The notes: a model not told the origin generated them from the sequence alone. A stretch of 64,000 nucleotides of DNA from Streptomyces sp. NBC_00683 (GCF_036226745.1 NZ_CP109013.1:3286001-3350000), one strand, 5' to 3'; shown: positions 1-8,420, counted from the stretch's first letter. Translations and numbers: made by a program.

Positions 1-1150
1 TGTTCTTGGCGGCCCACAGCACCGACGGGTTCGCCGGGTCGAACGCCAGGCCGCTCAGGTCGCGGCCTTCCGGGCCGGTGGACGTGGTGAACGCGCAGAC
101 GTTGTCCGCGATCGTGACGTCCAGCCCGCCCGGCCACGCCAGGGTGCCCGACGGGGTGGAACCAGAACCGCTGGGCGCCTCGGGGGTGCAGCCACTGGTG
201 AGCGAGCCGCCGCCGCCCAGCAGCTGACCGGTCCCGGTGCCGCCGCCCCCCGTGCCGCCGCCGCTGCCCGAGCAGGAGTTCGCGCTTCCGGGCGTCGCGG
301 TCGCGGCGGTCCGGAACCAGCCGGTGCCGTTGGCGCAGCGCTCGTCCGACGGCTTGGCACCGTCGGTCGCCCAGGTCACCGAGTCGATGGTGTTGCCGCT
401 GCTGTCGACGAGGAAGACCGAGTCGTTGTCACCCAGTCCGATGGTGGAGTTGAACGTGACGTAGCCACCCGCGGGGATGCTGGTCGCGCTCGGCGAGGAG
501 GACGAGATCGACACCGGAGCGTGGGAGGTGTCGCTGTCGACGTACTTCCACGACCCGACGCTGACCGCACTCGTTCCGCCGTTGTACAGCTCCACCGTGT
601 CGGAGCCGTTCGAGGTGACCTCGTTGATCCGCGCCCGGCTCGCCGCCGGGATCGACGACGGGCAGCCCGAGGCGTTCGGGGCGCCGAACGTGGACGCCGA
701 GGCGGCGGTCACCCACGTCCCGGAGCCGTCGCCGCAACGCACCATCGCCGGCTTGGCCTTGCCGGTCGCCCACTCGACGCGGTCGACCACCGTGCCGCCG
801 GACGTATAGATGACCAGCTTGTCCGCATCACCCAGCCCCTTGGGCGAGTTGAAGGTGACGAAGCCGCCGGCCGGGATCGTGCTGGAGGACGGGCTGAACG
901 ACTGCGGCGAGAAGCTGTCGTCGGACATCTTCCAGCCGCTGATGCTCACTGCGGTCGAGCCGGTGTTGTACAGCTCCACCGTGTCGTTGTTCGACGAGGT
1001 GACTTCGTTGATCCGAACGTTCGGGTAACCGGTCGGGTCCGCGGCAGCCGCGGGCTGAGCGGCCAGCATCCCTGTGAGGAGCAGTCCTGAGAGCGTCAAA
1101 GCCGTGGCGCATGCAGAGGCGACGCCGGCACGCGAGTGTGAGGTAGGCAC
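1..1150 (-). CDS. Secreted lamin-tail-domain protein, C-terminus cut by window edge
   Basis: The minus-strand frame opens with an Arg-containing n-region and a hydrophobic stretch ending AAQPAAAADP, a Sec signal peptide of about 35 residues. Two lamin-tail (LTD) repeats follow; both carry the signature RINEVTS, VELYN and an IPAGG-VTFNS-GLGD block, and they are separated by a WATG-KP segment. A Gly/Thr/Ser linker then leads into a new domain starting near LTSGCTPEAP. This contains RDLSGLAFDP, as in esterase-like phytase/SdiA-regulated propellers that often follow LTDs in streptomycetes; that part is inference because the gene runs off the window. A GTG start was chosen because it precedes the signal peptide; an in-frame GTG 21 bases upstream is possible. 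The role is probably extracellular or cell-wall associated. Confidence 0.8.
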   Translation of the reverse strand, partial: MPTSHSRAGVASACATALTLSGLLLTGMLAAQPAAAADPTGYPNVRINEVTSSNNDTVELYNTGSTAVSISGWKMSDDSFSPQSFSPSSSTIPAGGFVTFNSPKGLGDADKLVIYTSGGTVVDRVEWATGKAKPAMVRCGDGSGTWVTAASASTFGAPNASGCPSSIPAASRARINEVTSNGSDTVELYNGGTSAVSVGSWKYVDSDTSHAPVSISSSSPSATSIPAGGYVTFNSTIGLGDNDSVFLVDSSGNTIDSVTWATDGAKPSDERCANGTGWFRTAATATPGSANSCSGSGGGTGGGGTGTGQLLGGGGSLTSGCTPEAPSGSGSTPSGTLAWPGGLDVTIADNVCAFTTSTGPEGRDLSGLAFDPANPSVLWAAKN

Positions 1151-1308
1151 GAGGAGCAACTCTGGTGACACGATCTTGAAAGGGCGTGTACTCCAGCTGA
1201 ACGCCACCTGCTGGCCTCCGGAACGCCGGACGCGCGGATGCGTCTTGCGTTGCGACGGGGGCCGCCGCGGAAAGGACTCGCGACCGGCTCCCGAGCGGGA
1301 GCGGGGAC

Positions 1309-1381
<73 letters not shown>

Positions 1382-1599
1382 ATCCCTGCCGCGATCATAC
1401 GAACTTCCCTGCTCCCCCGCTCCGAGATTTCGAAGGGCATCCATTCCATGATGATCACCGTGGACCGGGCGCTTCGAAGCCGCCTGAGACGACCTATGGG
1501 GCTCGGCGACGAAGGCTGACGCCACCCTGATCAGGGCGGCTGATGCTCAAGGTTGCCGACTCCACAGAACTTGAGCCAGAGCCGGAAGCGTGAACAAGG

Positions 1600-2169
1600 T
1601 CAGGGGGTGTCACCCAAGTAGAGAGCGGCGAGCAGCGGGAGTCGGTGTCGCATCTCATCGGGGTCATCGAAATCGAAGTCTTCGCCCATGCCTTCGGAGG
1701 CTGCTTCGGAGCCGGCATTCCGTGAGGCGCTGTACTCGTTCCATGCCTCGTAGAAGTCCGCCCCATCCCCGGCGACGCGTTCGAACGCATAACTGGCCGC
1801 GTAGTTGACGGCCTCGTTGAACACGATCTCGTCGATGTGCGCCTCCGCAGCGGCTGCCACCGCCGGGTGCTCCGCAAGAACGTCCGGGCAAGCCGCCGCC
1901 CTCGCGTACCACTCGCGGCCCAGCCCGATCAGGCCGGCGCGGAAGTCCATGAAGCTGTCGTCCGAGCAACCGCCGCCGATGAGGTAGGCGGCTGCCCACA
2001 CGTCCCAGCGGTACACGGCTCCGTGCGCCTCGTCGAAGCGTTCCTGGTAGCGGAGGATGTCGTCCTCCGTACGGGTGGCCAGTTCATCGACCAGGGCTTC
2101 GGCGAAAGGCTTGTCTGCGCCGGCAGAGCGAGCGGCCTCGATGACGGTCCAGAATTCCGAGGTGTCCAT
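1600..2169 (-). CDS. DUF4240 domain protein
   Basis: A 189-residue cytoplasmic protein beginning MDTSEFWTVIEAAR, typical of the DUF4240 family: short proteins with a conserved FW start, a central YRWDVWAAAYLIGGG-type block and a late aromatic-rich FYEAWNEY motif. No catalytic role is established for the family; members are frequent near polymorphic-toxin and phage-like loci, where they have been suspected of immunity-like roles. The start was set at the ATG just before the family motif rather than a longer Arg-rich extension lacking homology. It is a single-gene unit, with no convincing ribosome site visible. It lies beside the toxin island, but a functional link is only a guess. Confidence 0.7.
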   Translation of the reverse strand: MDTSEFWTVIEAARSAGADKPFAEALVDELATRTEDDILRYQERFDEAHGAVYRWDVWAAAYLIGGGCSDDSFMDFRAGLIGLGREWYARAAACPDVLAEHPAVAAAAEAHIDEIVFNEAVNYAASYAFERVAGDGADFYEAWNEYSASRNAGSEAASEGMGEDFDFDDPDEMRHRLPLLAALYLGDTP

Positions 2170-2442
2170 GGCTGGGAACTCTGCCAGCCGGGTACGACAT
2201 CGGCTCCTGCTGAAGCGGGGGCCTCGGTCCGCTCGCGACCCTGTCACTCACGGGCCATTCGGACAGACGAGTCACGGCGGCGGCACAAGTGCCGTGCGGT
2301 TCTCACTGCGATCGCACCGCGGGAGACGACGGACCGGTCCCCCTCCAGTACATCAATGAGTAATCGCATGTCCCATGGTCCTTCGCCCGTCGCACGTCTC
2401 GTCCGATCATGGGCAACGACGCCCAGAGACCGGTTTTGGTTC

Positions 2443-2752
2443 ATGGAGGCAAGCCAAGTCCGACCCATGCCGGAGGATGGGATCGTGCTGCCCTGCGTCT
2501 ATCGCGTCACCAAGTACGACCCCGCCGACCGTGACGAACACGGCCACTACACCGGCGCCGACAACACCGTCAGCGACCACGGCCAGGTCGAGGATGCCTA
2601 TCTGCAGGCGGTCCAGGCACTCTCCGCGGACGCCGGGATCAACCACCTGACCGTACGCGAGCCGCAGGTCCCTCCCTCGCCCACTTCGGCATCGAGCAGC
2701 CGCTGGACGACCTCGGTCCGGACGGAGTCTTCCCTGCCGCGGGCCCGGTGTC
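2443..2752 (+). pseudogene. Truncated, frameshifted remnant of a conserved Streptomyces hypothetical gene
   Basis: The plus-strand frame encodes a well-formed N-terminus (PEDGIVLPCVYRVTKYDP, then a DRDEHGHYTG block and LTVREPQV) that I recognise as the beginning of a conserved actinobacterial hypothetical protein of roughly 170 residues. After REPQV the expected continuation (SLAHFGIEQPLDDLGPDG) is present only in another frame, so one base has been lost near 2670. The homologous reading then stops at about 2750, exactly where the convergent Imm52 gene ends. The remnant is therefore frameshifted and missing its C-terminal half, consistent with the toxin/immunity block having replaced it. The family assignment is from memory and would need a search. 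Confidence 0.6.
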
Positions 2753-3479
2753 AGAACGTCGCCCGGTCGAACGGGGTGGCGAGCGGTTCCAACGCGCCGG
2801 CCGCCCGCAGCACCGTGTTGGCCTCGATGATCGTCTCGTCGGACGGGGCCTCCGTACCGCCGCGCGTGAGGTCGATGAGCAAGCCGCCCGCAGCGGTACG
2901 GGTATACGTACCCGGCAGCCCGTCGGGCGCCAGCGCCGCACGCCGGGCGGACAGTTGGACGGCCCGGCCGCAACGGGGATCGGAGTTCTTGAGGGCGAAG
3001 TGCTTCGACACAGCCCTGAGCTGGGACCTGTTGTACACCTGCCCCGTATCGGTGTCCCACGCATCCGCGATGATGTGGAGGACCTCGGGGGCCCGCCGGA
3101 TCACTTCCGCGTCCTCATCCACTGTGCGCGAGCCGAAGGAAACCGAAACCGAATTGGTGACGTACGGGGAGGACCCACCCGCGTGGATGGCGACGACCAC
3201 TCGCGGCATCCCGGGGCTGTGCGCCCACAGGGAGGCCGTGTAACCGGCCACGTCGGGGTCCGGCCCGGTGTTCCTCCGCTCCACGTACTCGGTCAGCGCG
3301 GGCACTGCGGGAGTCAGCATGGGGTCGGACGGGAGATCGTTGCCCGCCTCGTGCCAACCGTGGAAGCTCGTGGCGTCGAGGCCCCTGAGGCCCTCGAATG
3401 TCGCGAACCACCTCTCGGCGATCGACCGCAGGCTCTCCGCCCGAGTACCCCAGAACCCATTGACACCGACATCCAGCAC
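2751..3479 (-). CDS. Imm52-family immunity protein
   Basis: A 242-residue soluble protein without signal or membrane segment. The pattern FWGTRAESL, SFHGWHEAGND, a central VVAIHAGG block and a late GGLLIDLTRGG match the Imm52 family, which is found next to genes for Tox-REase-5 toxins. The gene sits 82 bases downstream of exactly such a toxin on the same strand, so it is the expected cytoplasmic antidote, presumably binding the nuclease domain. A GTG start is preceded by GGGAG at good spacing. The 3' end abuts the remnant of another gene, marking the edge of the toxin island. Binding to this toxin is inferred from family pairing and linkage. Confidence 0.85.
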   Translation of the reverse strand: MLDVGVNGFWGTRAESLRSIAERWFATFEGLRGLDATSFHGWHEAGNDLPSDPMLTPAVPALTEYVERRNTGPDPDVAGYTASLWAHSPGMPRVVVAIHAGGSSPYVTNSVSVSFGSRTVDEDAEVIRRAPEVLHIIADAWDTDTGQVYNRSQLRAVSKHFALKNSDPRCGRAVQLSARRAALAPDGLPGTYTRTAAGGLLIDLTRGGTEAPSDETIIEANTVLRAAGALEPLATPFDRATF

Positions 3480-3561
3480 GACAGACTCCCTGGGCGACGG
3501 CTTCCCGGCACCGTGATCAGCGATCAGCTCTTCTTGTCCGGTCCTGTCCGGAACCCGATGG

Positions 3562-5886
3562 TCAACCGGTGACGTCTCCGGGCGTATCGATCACCTCGAC
3601 GTCGATGCCCCTGTCCTCGAACATGATCCTCGCGGCCTCGGCCACCTCCGGATCGGACATGTGCCATTCGACCGGTTTCCCACGAGCCGCGTCCAGTTGA
3701 CGGGTCGCCTGATCGGCCCACCGGTCGGCTATGCCGGATGTGAGCCTGCCCGTCTCCGCATTGTAGAAATCCGGCCCCCGGTACCCGTACTTCGCCTCCA
3801 GATAGGTACCGCGGGTCGAGTCCCAGCCGTCGAAGTCGACCGGATTGCCCGTGAGTTTGTCGAGTTCGACTCGGTACTCCTTCCCGCGCGCCACCTTCGA
3901 GATCTGCTCCTGGTAACGCGCACCCATTTCCGTCGGATAGTTCCAGACACCGGGCTTTATCGACTTCCACTTCCCGTCGCCGTTGTCCTTCGTGCCGGCG
4001 CGCGGATTCGTCAGGTCGTTGTACCAGGCGGGCTTCGGGGCGTTCTTCGCCCGTTCGAGCTCCTTCTTGCGCTTGGCCGCGTCGGCGGCCTTCTTCGCCT
4101 CGTCGGCCTGCTTCTGCGCCTCTTCGGCAGCGGCCTTCTTCTCGGGGTCGACCTCGTCGCACTCCTTGGCGAGGAGCAGGACCGGCACGGTCGCCCGCGC
4201 CGCCGCCAGGGTGCCCCTGCCGGAGCCGGGCAGTCCCAGTCCCGCACCGCCCCCGCCGTACGGGACGTGCAGGCGTCCGCCCAGTCCGACGGTGCAACCG
4301 GTGAGCCCTGCTTCGTCCGCAGCCTCGTCCGCGTGTTCCTGGGCTTCGTCGGCGGCCTTCCTGGCGCCCTCGACGTCCCCGTCCTTGGCTGCCTTCCTGG
4401 CCTTGGCCGAGGCGTCCGCGGCCTTCTGGGCCACCTCGCCCAGCCTGCCGAGTTTCCCGAGCTTGCCCAGTTTCCCCAACTTGCCGACGAGCTTGGCTTC
4501 GCCGTATCCGGGGATGAAGAGGGACCCGATGTTCCACAGGCCGGTACCGATCGCTTGGCCCTCGTTGCCGTCCTTCCACAGATCCCGTACCTCATCACCG
4601 ATGAAGACGTCGTCCAGGACCTTCAGCCCGGTACCGCCGGATGCCTTCGTCCAGTCCCAGGCAGCCCCGACGTAGTCGCCGTCGGACCACTTGTCGCCTG
4701 CGCCCTCCGAGTCCTGGGACCACTTGTCGCCGAGACTGCTGCCGTAGTCCATCAGGCCGTTCCACGCCTTGACGGGATGGAAGACGGTGTCGATCGTGCC
4801 GGTGACGTCACCCCACAGGCCGTTGGCGAACACACCGGTGAAGAAGCCGCCGGTCTGATGCCCTGCGCAGGAGAGGAACGCGCCGAAGCCAGAGGTGCAG
4901 CTCTCGCCCTCGTCGTCGCCCTCTCCCGGATCACCGCCGTCCGCCCCCGCGGAGGCGTCCACGTCGTCGCCGCCCTCGTCCACCTGAACGACCGTGCCGC
5001 CACTGCCACCGGAAGCGCCGGCGCCTCCGGAGTCCGAACCGCCACCCGAGGCACCCGCCCCGCCCGCGTCCGCCCCGCCCGCGTCGGCCCCACCCGCATC
5101 CGTACCGCCGGCCACGGTCGATCCGTCCCCGCCCGTGCCGCCGGAGCCGGTCCCACCGGCATCGGTACCACCGGCCACGGTCGACCCGCCAGCATCCGTA
5201 CCACCGGAGTCGGCGCCCTCACCGGCCACCACGTCACCGCTGCCCGGCGCCGGGCACGAACTGCCGATCACTTCACACACCGCACTGCGGAAGCCGCCGG
5301 CGATCTGACCGCCGATCCCCGCCGCCATCAGACCGCCGATGAGCGCCACGACGACCAGCACCAGCCCCACGTACTCCAGGGCGCTCTGGCCGCCGTCCCT
5401 GCGCCACCTGATCATCCGCGCGATGCTGAACCGCCGGTGATCGGCCCGCTGCTCCATGCGCAGGCCGAACCAGTCACGCGAACTGCGGCGCAGCAGCAGG
5501 AGCAGGACGACGACAGGAATCACCAGCTGCGGCGCACCCTGCCCGCCATCGCCCAGAGCCGCCAGTGCCCCGAGGACGAACCACACGTGGACGGCAATGA
5601 GTCCACGCCAGATCCAGACATCACCCGTCCGCACATGCAGCGACAGCGCGAGCCCTGCCGCGCCCGGCAACGCCGCGTACAGCAGCAGCCCGAGCAGCTC
5701 TCCGTCGATGGCGTCGGCCGACGACGCCAGCGTCAGTACGCCGATGCCGCCGAGGACCGTGAAGGCGAACAGCAGCCCAACGAGCAGCAGTACCGCCTGC
5801 AACGGCCTCGGCAACGACTGCCTGCCCGCCGGAGCCGGTATGTCTCCGGCACCGCCCGAAACCGCGAATCCGCCTGTGCCAGACAT
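3562..5886 (-). CDS. Pilin-like polymorphic toxin with C-terminal Tox-REase-5 nuclease domain
   Basis: 774 residues with an unusual order of parts. Residues 30-133 hold about four membrane segments. Residues 164-197 are a complete class III prepilin site, G166 followed by QSALEY (Glu at +5, Tyr at +6) and a 20-residue hydrophobic helix. Residues 198-330 are a Gly/Ala/Ser/Asp linker with repeated DAGG units. Residues 330-470 resemble a pre-toxin region, with a KLG repeat at 469-482; 487-530 and 580-612 are Ala/Lys/Glu-rich helices. Residues 617-774 are a Tox-REase-5 domain with D684/D686 and E697-A-K699 as the probable restriction-endonuclease-fold active site. Ribosome site GGGGGA. The following gene encodes its Imm52 partner. 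A nuclease toxin exported or displayed through the nearby Tad machinery is inferred, not shown. Confidence 0.85.
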   Translation of the reverse strand: MSGTGGFAVSGGAGDIPAPAGRQSLPRPLQAVLLLVGLLFAFTVLGGIGVLTLASSADAIDGELLGLLLYAALPGAAGLALSLHVRTGDVWIWRGLIAVHVWFVLGALAALGDGGQGAPQLVIPVVVLLLLLRRSSRDWFGLRMEQRADHRRFSIARMIRWRRDGGQSALEYVGLVLVVVALIGGLMAAGIGGQIAGGFRSAVCEVIGSSCPAPGSGDVVAGEGADSGGTDAGGSTVAGGTDAGGTGSGGTGGDGSTVAGGTDAGGADAGGADAGGAGASGGGSDSGGAGASGGSGGTVVQVDEGGDDVDASAGADGGDPGEGDDEGESCTSGFGAFLSCAGHQTGGFFTGVFANGLWGDVTGTIDTVFHPVKAWNGLMDYGSSLGDKWSQDSEGAGDKWSDGDYVGAAWDWTKASGGTGLKVLDDVFIGDEVRDLWKDGNEGQAIGTGLWNIGSLFIPGYGEAKLVGKLGKLGKLGKLGRLGEVAQKAADASAKARKAAKDGDVEGARKAADEAQEHADEAADEAGLTGCTVGLGGRLHVPYGGGGAGLGLPGSGRGTLAAARATVPVLLLAKECDEVDPEKKAAAEEAQKQADEAKKAADAAKRKKELERAKNAPKPAWYNDLTNPRAGTKDNGDGKWKSIKPGVWNYPTEMGARYQEQISKVARGKEYRVELDKLTGNPVDFDGWDSTRGTYLEAKYGYRGPDFYNAETGRLTSGIADRWADQATRQLDAARGKPVEWHMSDPEVAEAARIMFEDRGIDVEVIDTPGDVTG

Positions 5887-5961
5887 GCTGCGTCCCCCAA
5901 CCAGCCGTTGCGCGCGGAGAGTTCACACACTCCATCGGACCACGGCACGGCGCGCGAAGCA

Positions 5962-5977
5962 TGGGCCCCAGGACCCA
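5962..5977. promoter_or_regulatory. Candidate operator TGGGYC-N4-GRCCCA upstream of the pilin-like toxin
   Basis: The bases TGGGCC-CCAG-GACCCA form a near-perfect 6-4-6 dyad whose centre lies about 84 bp before the toxin start codon. A site with the same CCAG spacer and the same arms except the first base lies about 84 bp before the 521-aa pilin-like protein gene; related palindromes precede the Flp pilin and zinc-ribbon genes. The regulator is unknown; the response regulator encoded in the Tad locus is the obvious candidate. Confidence 0.5.
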
Positions 5978-6113
5978 ATCCACCGGATTCAGACGCCCAG
6001 TCGCCGACCATGACGGCCGACAGGCACTGGGCGCGGCGACGGCGCCCGTCGCAACAGGCGGCTCCTCCCTGTCCATCTGCTCTGACGCCCGTCAGCCTCC
6101 GTGCCTGCCCGTC

Positions 6114-6428
6114 TCACCAGCGCCAGCCGGCCGTGCCGTCGCCATGGATGCGCAGCATGAACTCGGTGACCCGTTCGCCGTCGGGAGACGTAAGGGTGAG
6201 CGCAGCGCCTATCCGGGTGCAGCACGCGTCGATCCGCTCCCAGTCCTCCTCGTCGGCAGCCCGCTCCTGCTCGGCGAAGACCGGGCGGAACTGTTCGAAT
6301 CCCGGGAGGGTCTCGACTTCGGCGTGGATCCAGGGCATGTCGCCGCCGGTGACCGTCAGCCGGGCGATCTCCTGGCCGTCGTGGTGCAGCCGCCAGAGGC
6401 CTCCGGCGGTCAGGTTCGGGTTGGCCAT
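6114..6428 (-). CDS. Small hypothetical protein, 104 aa
   Basis: The frame starts MANPNLTAGGLWRLHHDG and ends DGTAGWRW. It is acidic and Trp-rich with no signal or membrane segment, and looks like a small beta-rich cytoplasmic protein (repeated short strands such as LTVTGGDMPW and LTLTSPDGER). I do not recognise a family. It lies between the Tad operon terminator and the toxin gene, separated from both by more than 100 bases, so it is probably its own unit. Coding is supported by third-position GC bias and the clean ATG; no clear ribosome site is seen. Confidence 0.6.
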   Translation of the reverse strand: MANPNLTAGGLWRLHHDGQEIARLTVTGGDMPWIHAEVETLPGFEQFRPVFAEQERAADEEDWERIDACCTRIGAALTLTSPDGERVTEFMLRIHGDGTAGWRW

Positions 6429-6462
6429 GTCCTCATGGTGGCAGCCACCACTGACAGAAGGC

Positions 6463-6506
6463 GGGGCCTCACGGCAGCGGTGTGGATGCCGCTGCCGTGA
6501 GGCCCC
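6463..6506. terminator. Strong hairpin terminator at the end of the Tad operon
   Basis: A perfect 18-bp stem (GGGGCCTCACGGCAGCGG with its complement) encloses an 8-base loop, with TTTT on the plus-strand side. It sits just beyond the OmpA-family stop codon and before the next minus-strand gene, so it most likely ends the Tad operon. Confidence 0.75.
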
Positions 6507-6557
6507 TTTTGGGCCGTGCGGCGAGCCCCGGGAATGTGCGGGTACTCCCCGGACGGT

Positions 6558-7202
6558 TCAGCTCTGCGAACCTTCGGCGCGGAGGAAGGAGACCTCCACC
6601 CGGCGGTTCTTCTTACGGCCCTCTTCCGTGCCGTTGTCAGCGATCGGGTACTGCTCGCCGTAGCCCCGGATCTCGAACGTGATGCCGGACCCCGACAGCG
6701 ACGACTCCAGGACGTTGTGCACGGCCTCCGCACGCTGCTTGGAGAGAACGTCTCCGTGCGCGGAGGAGCCCAGGTTGTCGGTGAAGCCGAAGACACGGAC
6801 CTTCTTCGCGTCCTGCTTCTTGATCTCGGCAGCGATCGCGTTGATGCGCCCGTTGGCCGCGGAGCTCAGCTTGGCACTGTCCTTGCCGAAGAGGACCTCG
6901 GCCTGGAGTGCGAACTTGATGTCGGTGTTGGTGTCCTCACGACGCTCTTCCCCGCCCAGGTCCTCGATGACGGACTTGATGTCGAGGACCTTGGGCGCGG
7001 CAAGGGTGGCACCATCCGGCAGCTTGAGATCCGTGTCGTTCGGATCCACCTTTACCGGCACTTCTGCGGACGCCGACGGGTACGGGCTGTCCTCTGCTGC
7101 GGCGTCGGGCGCCGCAACGACTCCGAAGGCCATTGCCCCGGCAAGCACGGTCATCGCCACCCGGGCCCGGACCCCCTGGGTGCTAATGATGGCGCTACTC
7201 AT
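6558..7202 (-). CDS. OmpA-family peptidoglycan-binding protein of the Tad locus
   Basis: 214 residues. A signal peptide ends about AAPDAAAEDS, a spacer of some 50 residues follows, then an OmpA C-terminal domain (about 85-205) with VLFGKDSAKLSS, a VRVFGFTDN strand-turn, LSKQRAEAV helix, GYGEQYP and the closing KKNRRVEVSF. In other bacteria this domain binds diaminopimelate in peptidoglycan; an outer membrane is absent here, so it probably anchors to or passes through the cell wall. The ATG overlaps the stop codon of the preceding lipoprotein gene (TGATG), indicating translational coupling. It is the last gene of the Tad operon; a role holding the pilus base in the wall is inferred. Confidence 0.85.
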   Translation of the reverse strand: MSSAIISTQGVRARVAMTVLAGAMAFGVVAAPDAAAEDSPYPSASAEVPVKVDPNDTDLKLPDGATLAAPKVLDIKSVIEDLGGEERREDTNTDIKFALQAEVLFGKDSAKLSSAANGRINAIAAEIKKQDAKKVRVFGFTDNLGSSAHGDVLSKQRAEAVHNVLESSLSGSGITFEIRGYGEQYPIADNGTEEGRKKNRRVEVSFLRAEGSQS

Positions 7203-7792
7203 CAAGAGATCTCAATCGTCGCGTTGGCGAAGCCCGGGAACTGAAGGTCGACCTGACTGGTCGACGCGGCAGGAGCCGGGAACTGTGCGAAGAAGGTGAG
7301 ACTCTTTCCGGCCTCGATGCTCGGGTCGAATCCGCTCGTCGTCAGCGGCCTGTTGTCCGTGTCGCGAAGCACGTAGTAGCGCTTCTTTGCCTCTGAATCC
7401 ACCAAGGTCATGGCTGCGAGCGACCGTCCGGTGCCGGCGACGGCCTGCTCCTCACCGCTCCATTGGATCGGAGTCGTGTACAGACCGCTGCCTGTGTTCT
7501 TGAGTTGTCCGCTGATGGTGAGGAAGCCGCCGGTGTCGCGCTTCGCCGAGTTGATCACCATGTCGATTCCGGAGTCGCTCTTGATCGTTACCAGAACCTT
7601 GCTGGTGTCGGGTACCGTCTCCCCTTCACCCTTTCCGGAGTCTTCAGCCGGCTTCGACGAAGAGGCGGACGAACTCTCCTTCTCACCCTTGCCTGAATCA
7701 CCGCCGCAGGCGGCCACGGAAAGGGTGAGGCCGGCCGCAAGAATTACGGCCGTTGCTGCTCGGCGCAGCTTCCTCACGTGCGGAGTACTCAT
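7202..7792 (-). CDS. Tad-locus lipoprotein
   Basis: 196 residues with a basic n-region, hydrophobic helix and lipobox SVAAC (Cys29), followed by a Ser/Lys/Glu linker rich in SSS and GKGE. The remaining roughly 120 residues form a beta-rich domain (VLVTIKSDSGIDM, GQLKNTGSGLY, KRYYVLRD, AGKSLTFFAQFPAP) resembling DUF4352/immunoglobulin-like telokinin folds found in actinobacterial lipoproteins. It is exported and membrane anchored. Translation is coupled to the following OmpA-family gene, and the gene follows the TadG-like gene with a 25-base gap. Probably an envelope accessory of the pilus; function unknown. Confidence 0.75.
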   Translation of the reverse strand: MSTPHVRKLRRAATAVILAAGLTLSVAACGGDSGKGEKESSSASSSKPAEDSGKGEGETVPDTSKVLVTIKSDSGIDMVINSAKRDTGGFLTISGQLKNTGSGLYTTPIQWSGEEQAVAGTGRSLAAMTLVDSEAKKRYYVLRDTDNRPLTTSGFDPSIEAGKSLTFFAQFPAPAASTSQVDLQFPGFANATIEIS

Positions 7793-7817
7793 CAGTCAAG
7801 GTCCTTTACGATCGCGG

Positions 7818-8420
7818 TCAATCTTCGGCTAGGCGTACGGTGAAGAGATCGGTCATTTCCGGCAGAAGCGCCAGATCCTTGGGGTCGATCACCCACACCT
7901 TGGTGTCACAGGCGAGCGCGCCGGGCGACGGCGACGACAAGTCCGGGTTCGGGACGAACTTGCAGCGAGGTTCGACGACAGCCACTGAAGTGGCCTTCGC
8001 GCGCTTCCCCTTGGTACCCGGAACCAGGTTCGCGCTCATCCCTTTGTTCGACTCGACACCGACCCGGAATCCCCAGCGGCCATCGAAGAGCATGCGGCAC
8101 TCGACGCTGGTGGCGTCGTTCTGCGCAGCGAACCTCGACGCCTTCCCACAACCGTTGTGGGTACCGGGGAAAGGGCTGTTGAACAGGAGGGCGAGGTAGG
8201 CCCTGTCCAATATGTGGGCTCGCAGGTCCAGCGCTTCCAGACTGCGGGACTGCTGGGCTGCCGCCAACGCAGAGGCATCCGCCGCGGTCTGGGCACCGTT
8301 GCGTTTGACATCCGCTTCACCGAACGCAAAGAAGATCAACGCGAGAAAGAGCAGGCCCGCCACCGCTGTGATGTACAGCGGTGCGGCCTGCCCTGACTCG
8401 CTGTGAGTCCGCGGACTCAC
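7818..8420 (-). CDS. TadG-like pilus assembly protein
   Basis: 200 residues, starting at a GTG that overlaps the Flp stop codon (GTGA). Residues 9-32 give SGQAAPLYITAV followed by a hydrophobic helix, then NGAQTAADASALAAAQ, the hallmark of the TadE/TadG N-terminal (Tad) domain, in which a pseudopilin-like helix is followed by an Ala-rich helix. The extracytoplasmic portion carries three or more cysteines (NGCGKAS, VECRM, EPRCKF, LACDTK) and no recognised domain. Length is shorter than classical TadG. Expected to sit in the membrane as a minor structural component. Coupled translation with Flp argues for joint function. Confidence 0.8.
   Translation of the reverse strand: MSPRTHSESGQAAPLYITAVAGLLFLALIFFAFGEADVKRNGAQTAADASALAAAQQSRSLEALDLRAHILDRAYLALLFNSPFPGTHNGCGKASRFAAQNDATSVECRMLFDGRWGFRVGVESNKGMSANLVPGTKGKRAKATSVAVVEPRCKFVPNPDLSSPSPGALACDTKVWVIDPKDLALLPEMTDLFTVRLAED

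Noticed and set aside
5040..5230. Short regularly spaced repeats resembling a CRISPR or VNTR array
   Set aside because: They are coding repeats for DAGG-like units within the toxin linker; there are no conserved spacers and no cas genes.
3661..6663. A 1000-codon open frame on the plus strand opposite the toxin gene
   Set aside because: It is antisense to a gene with clear domains, has the composition of a reversed GC-rich frame, and shows no recognisable motif.
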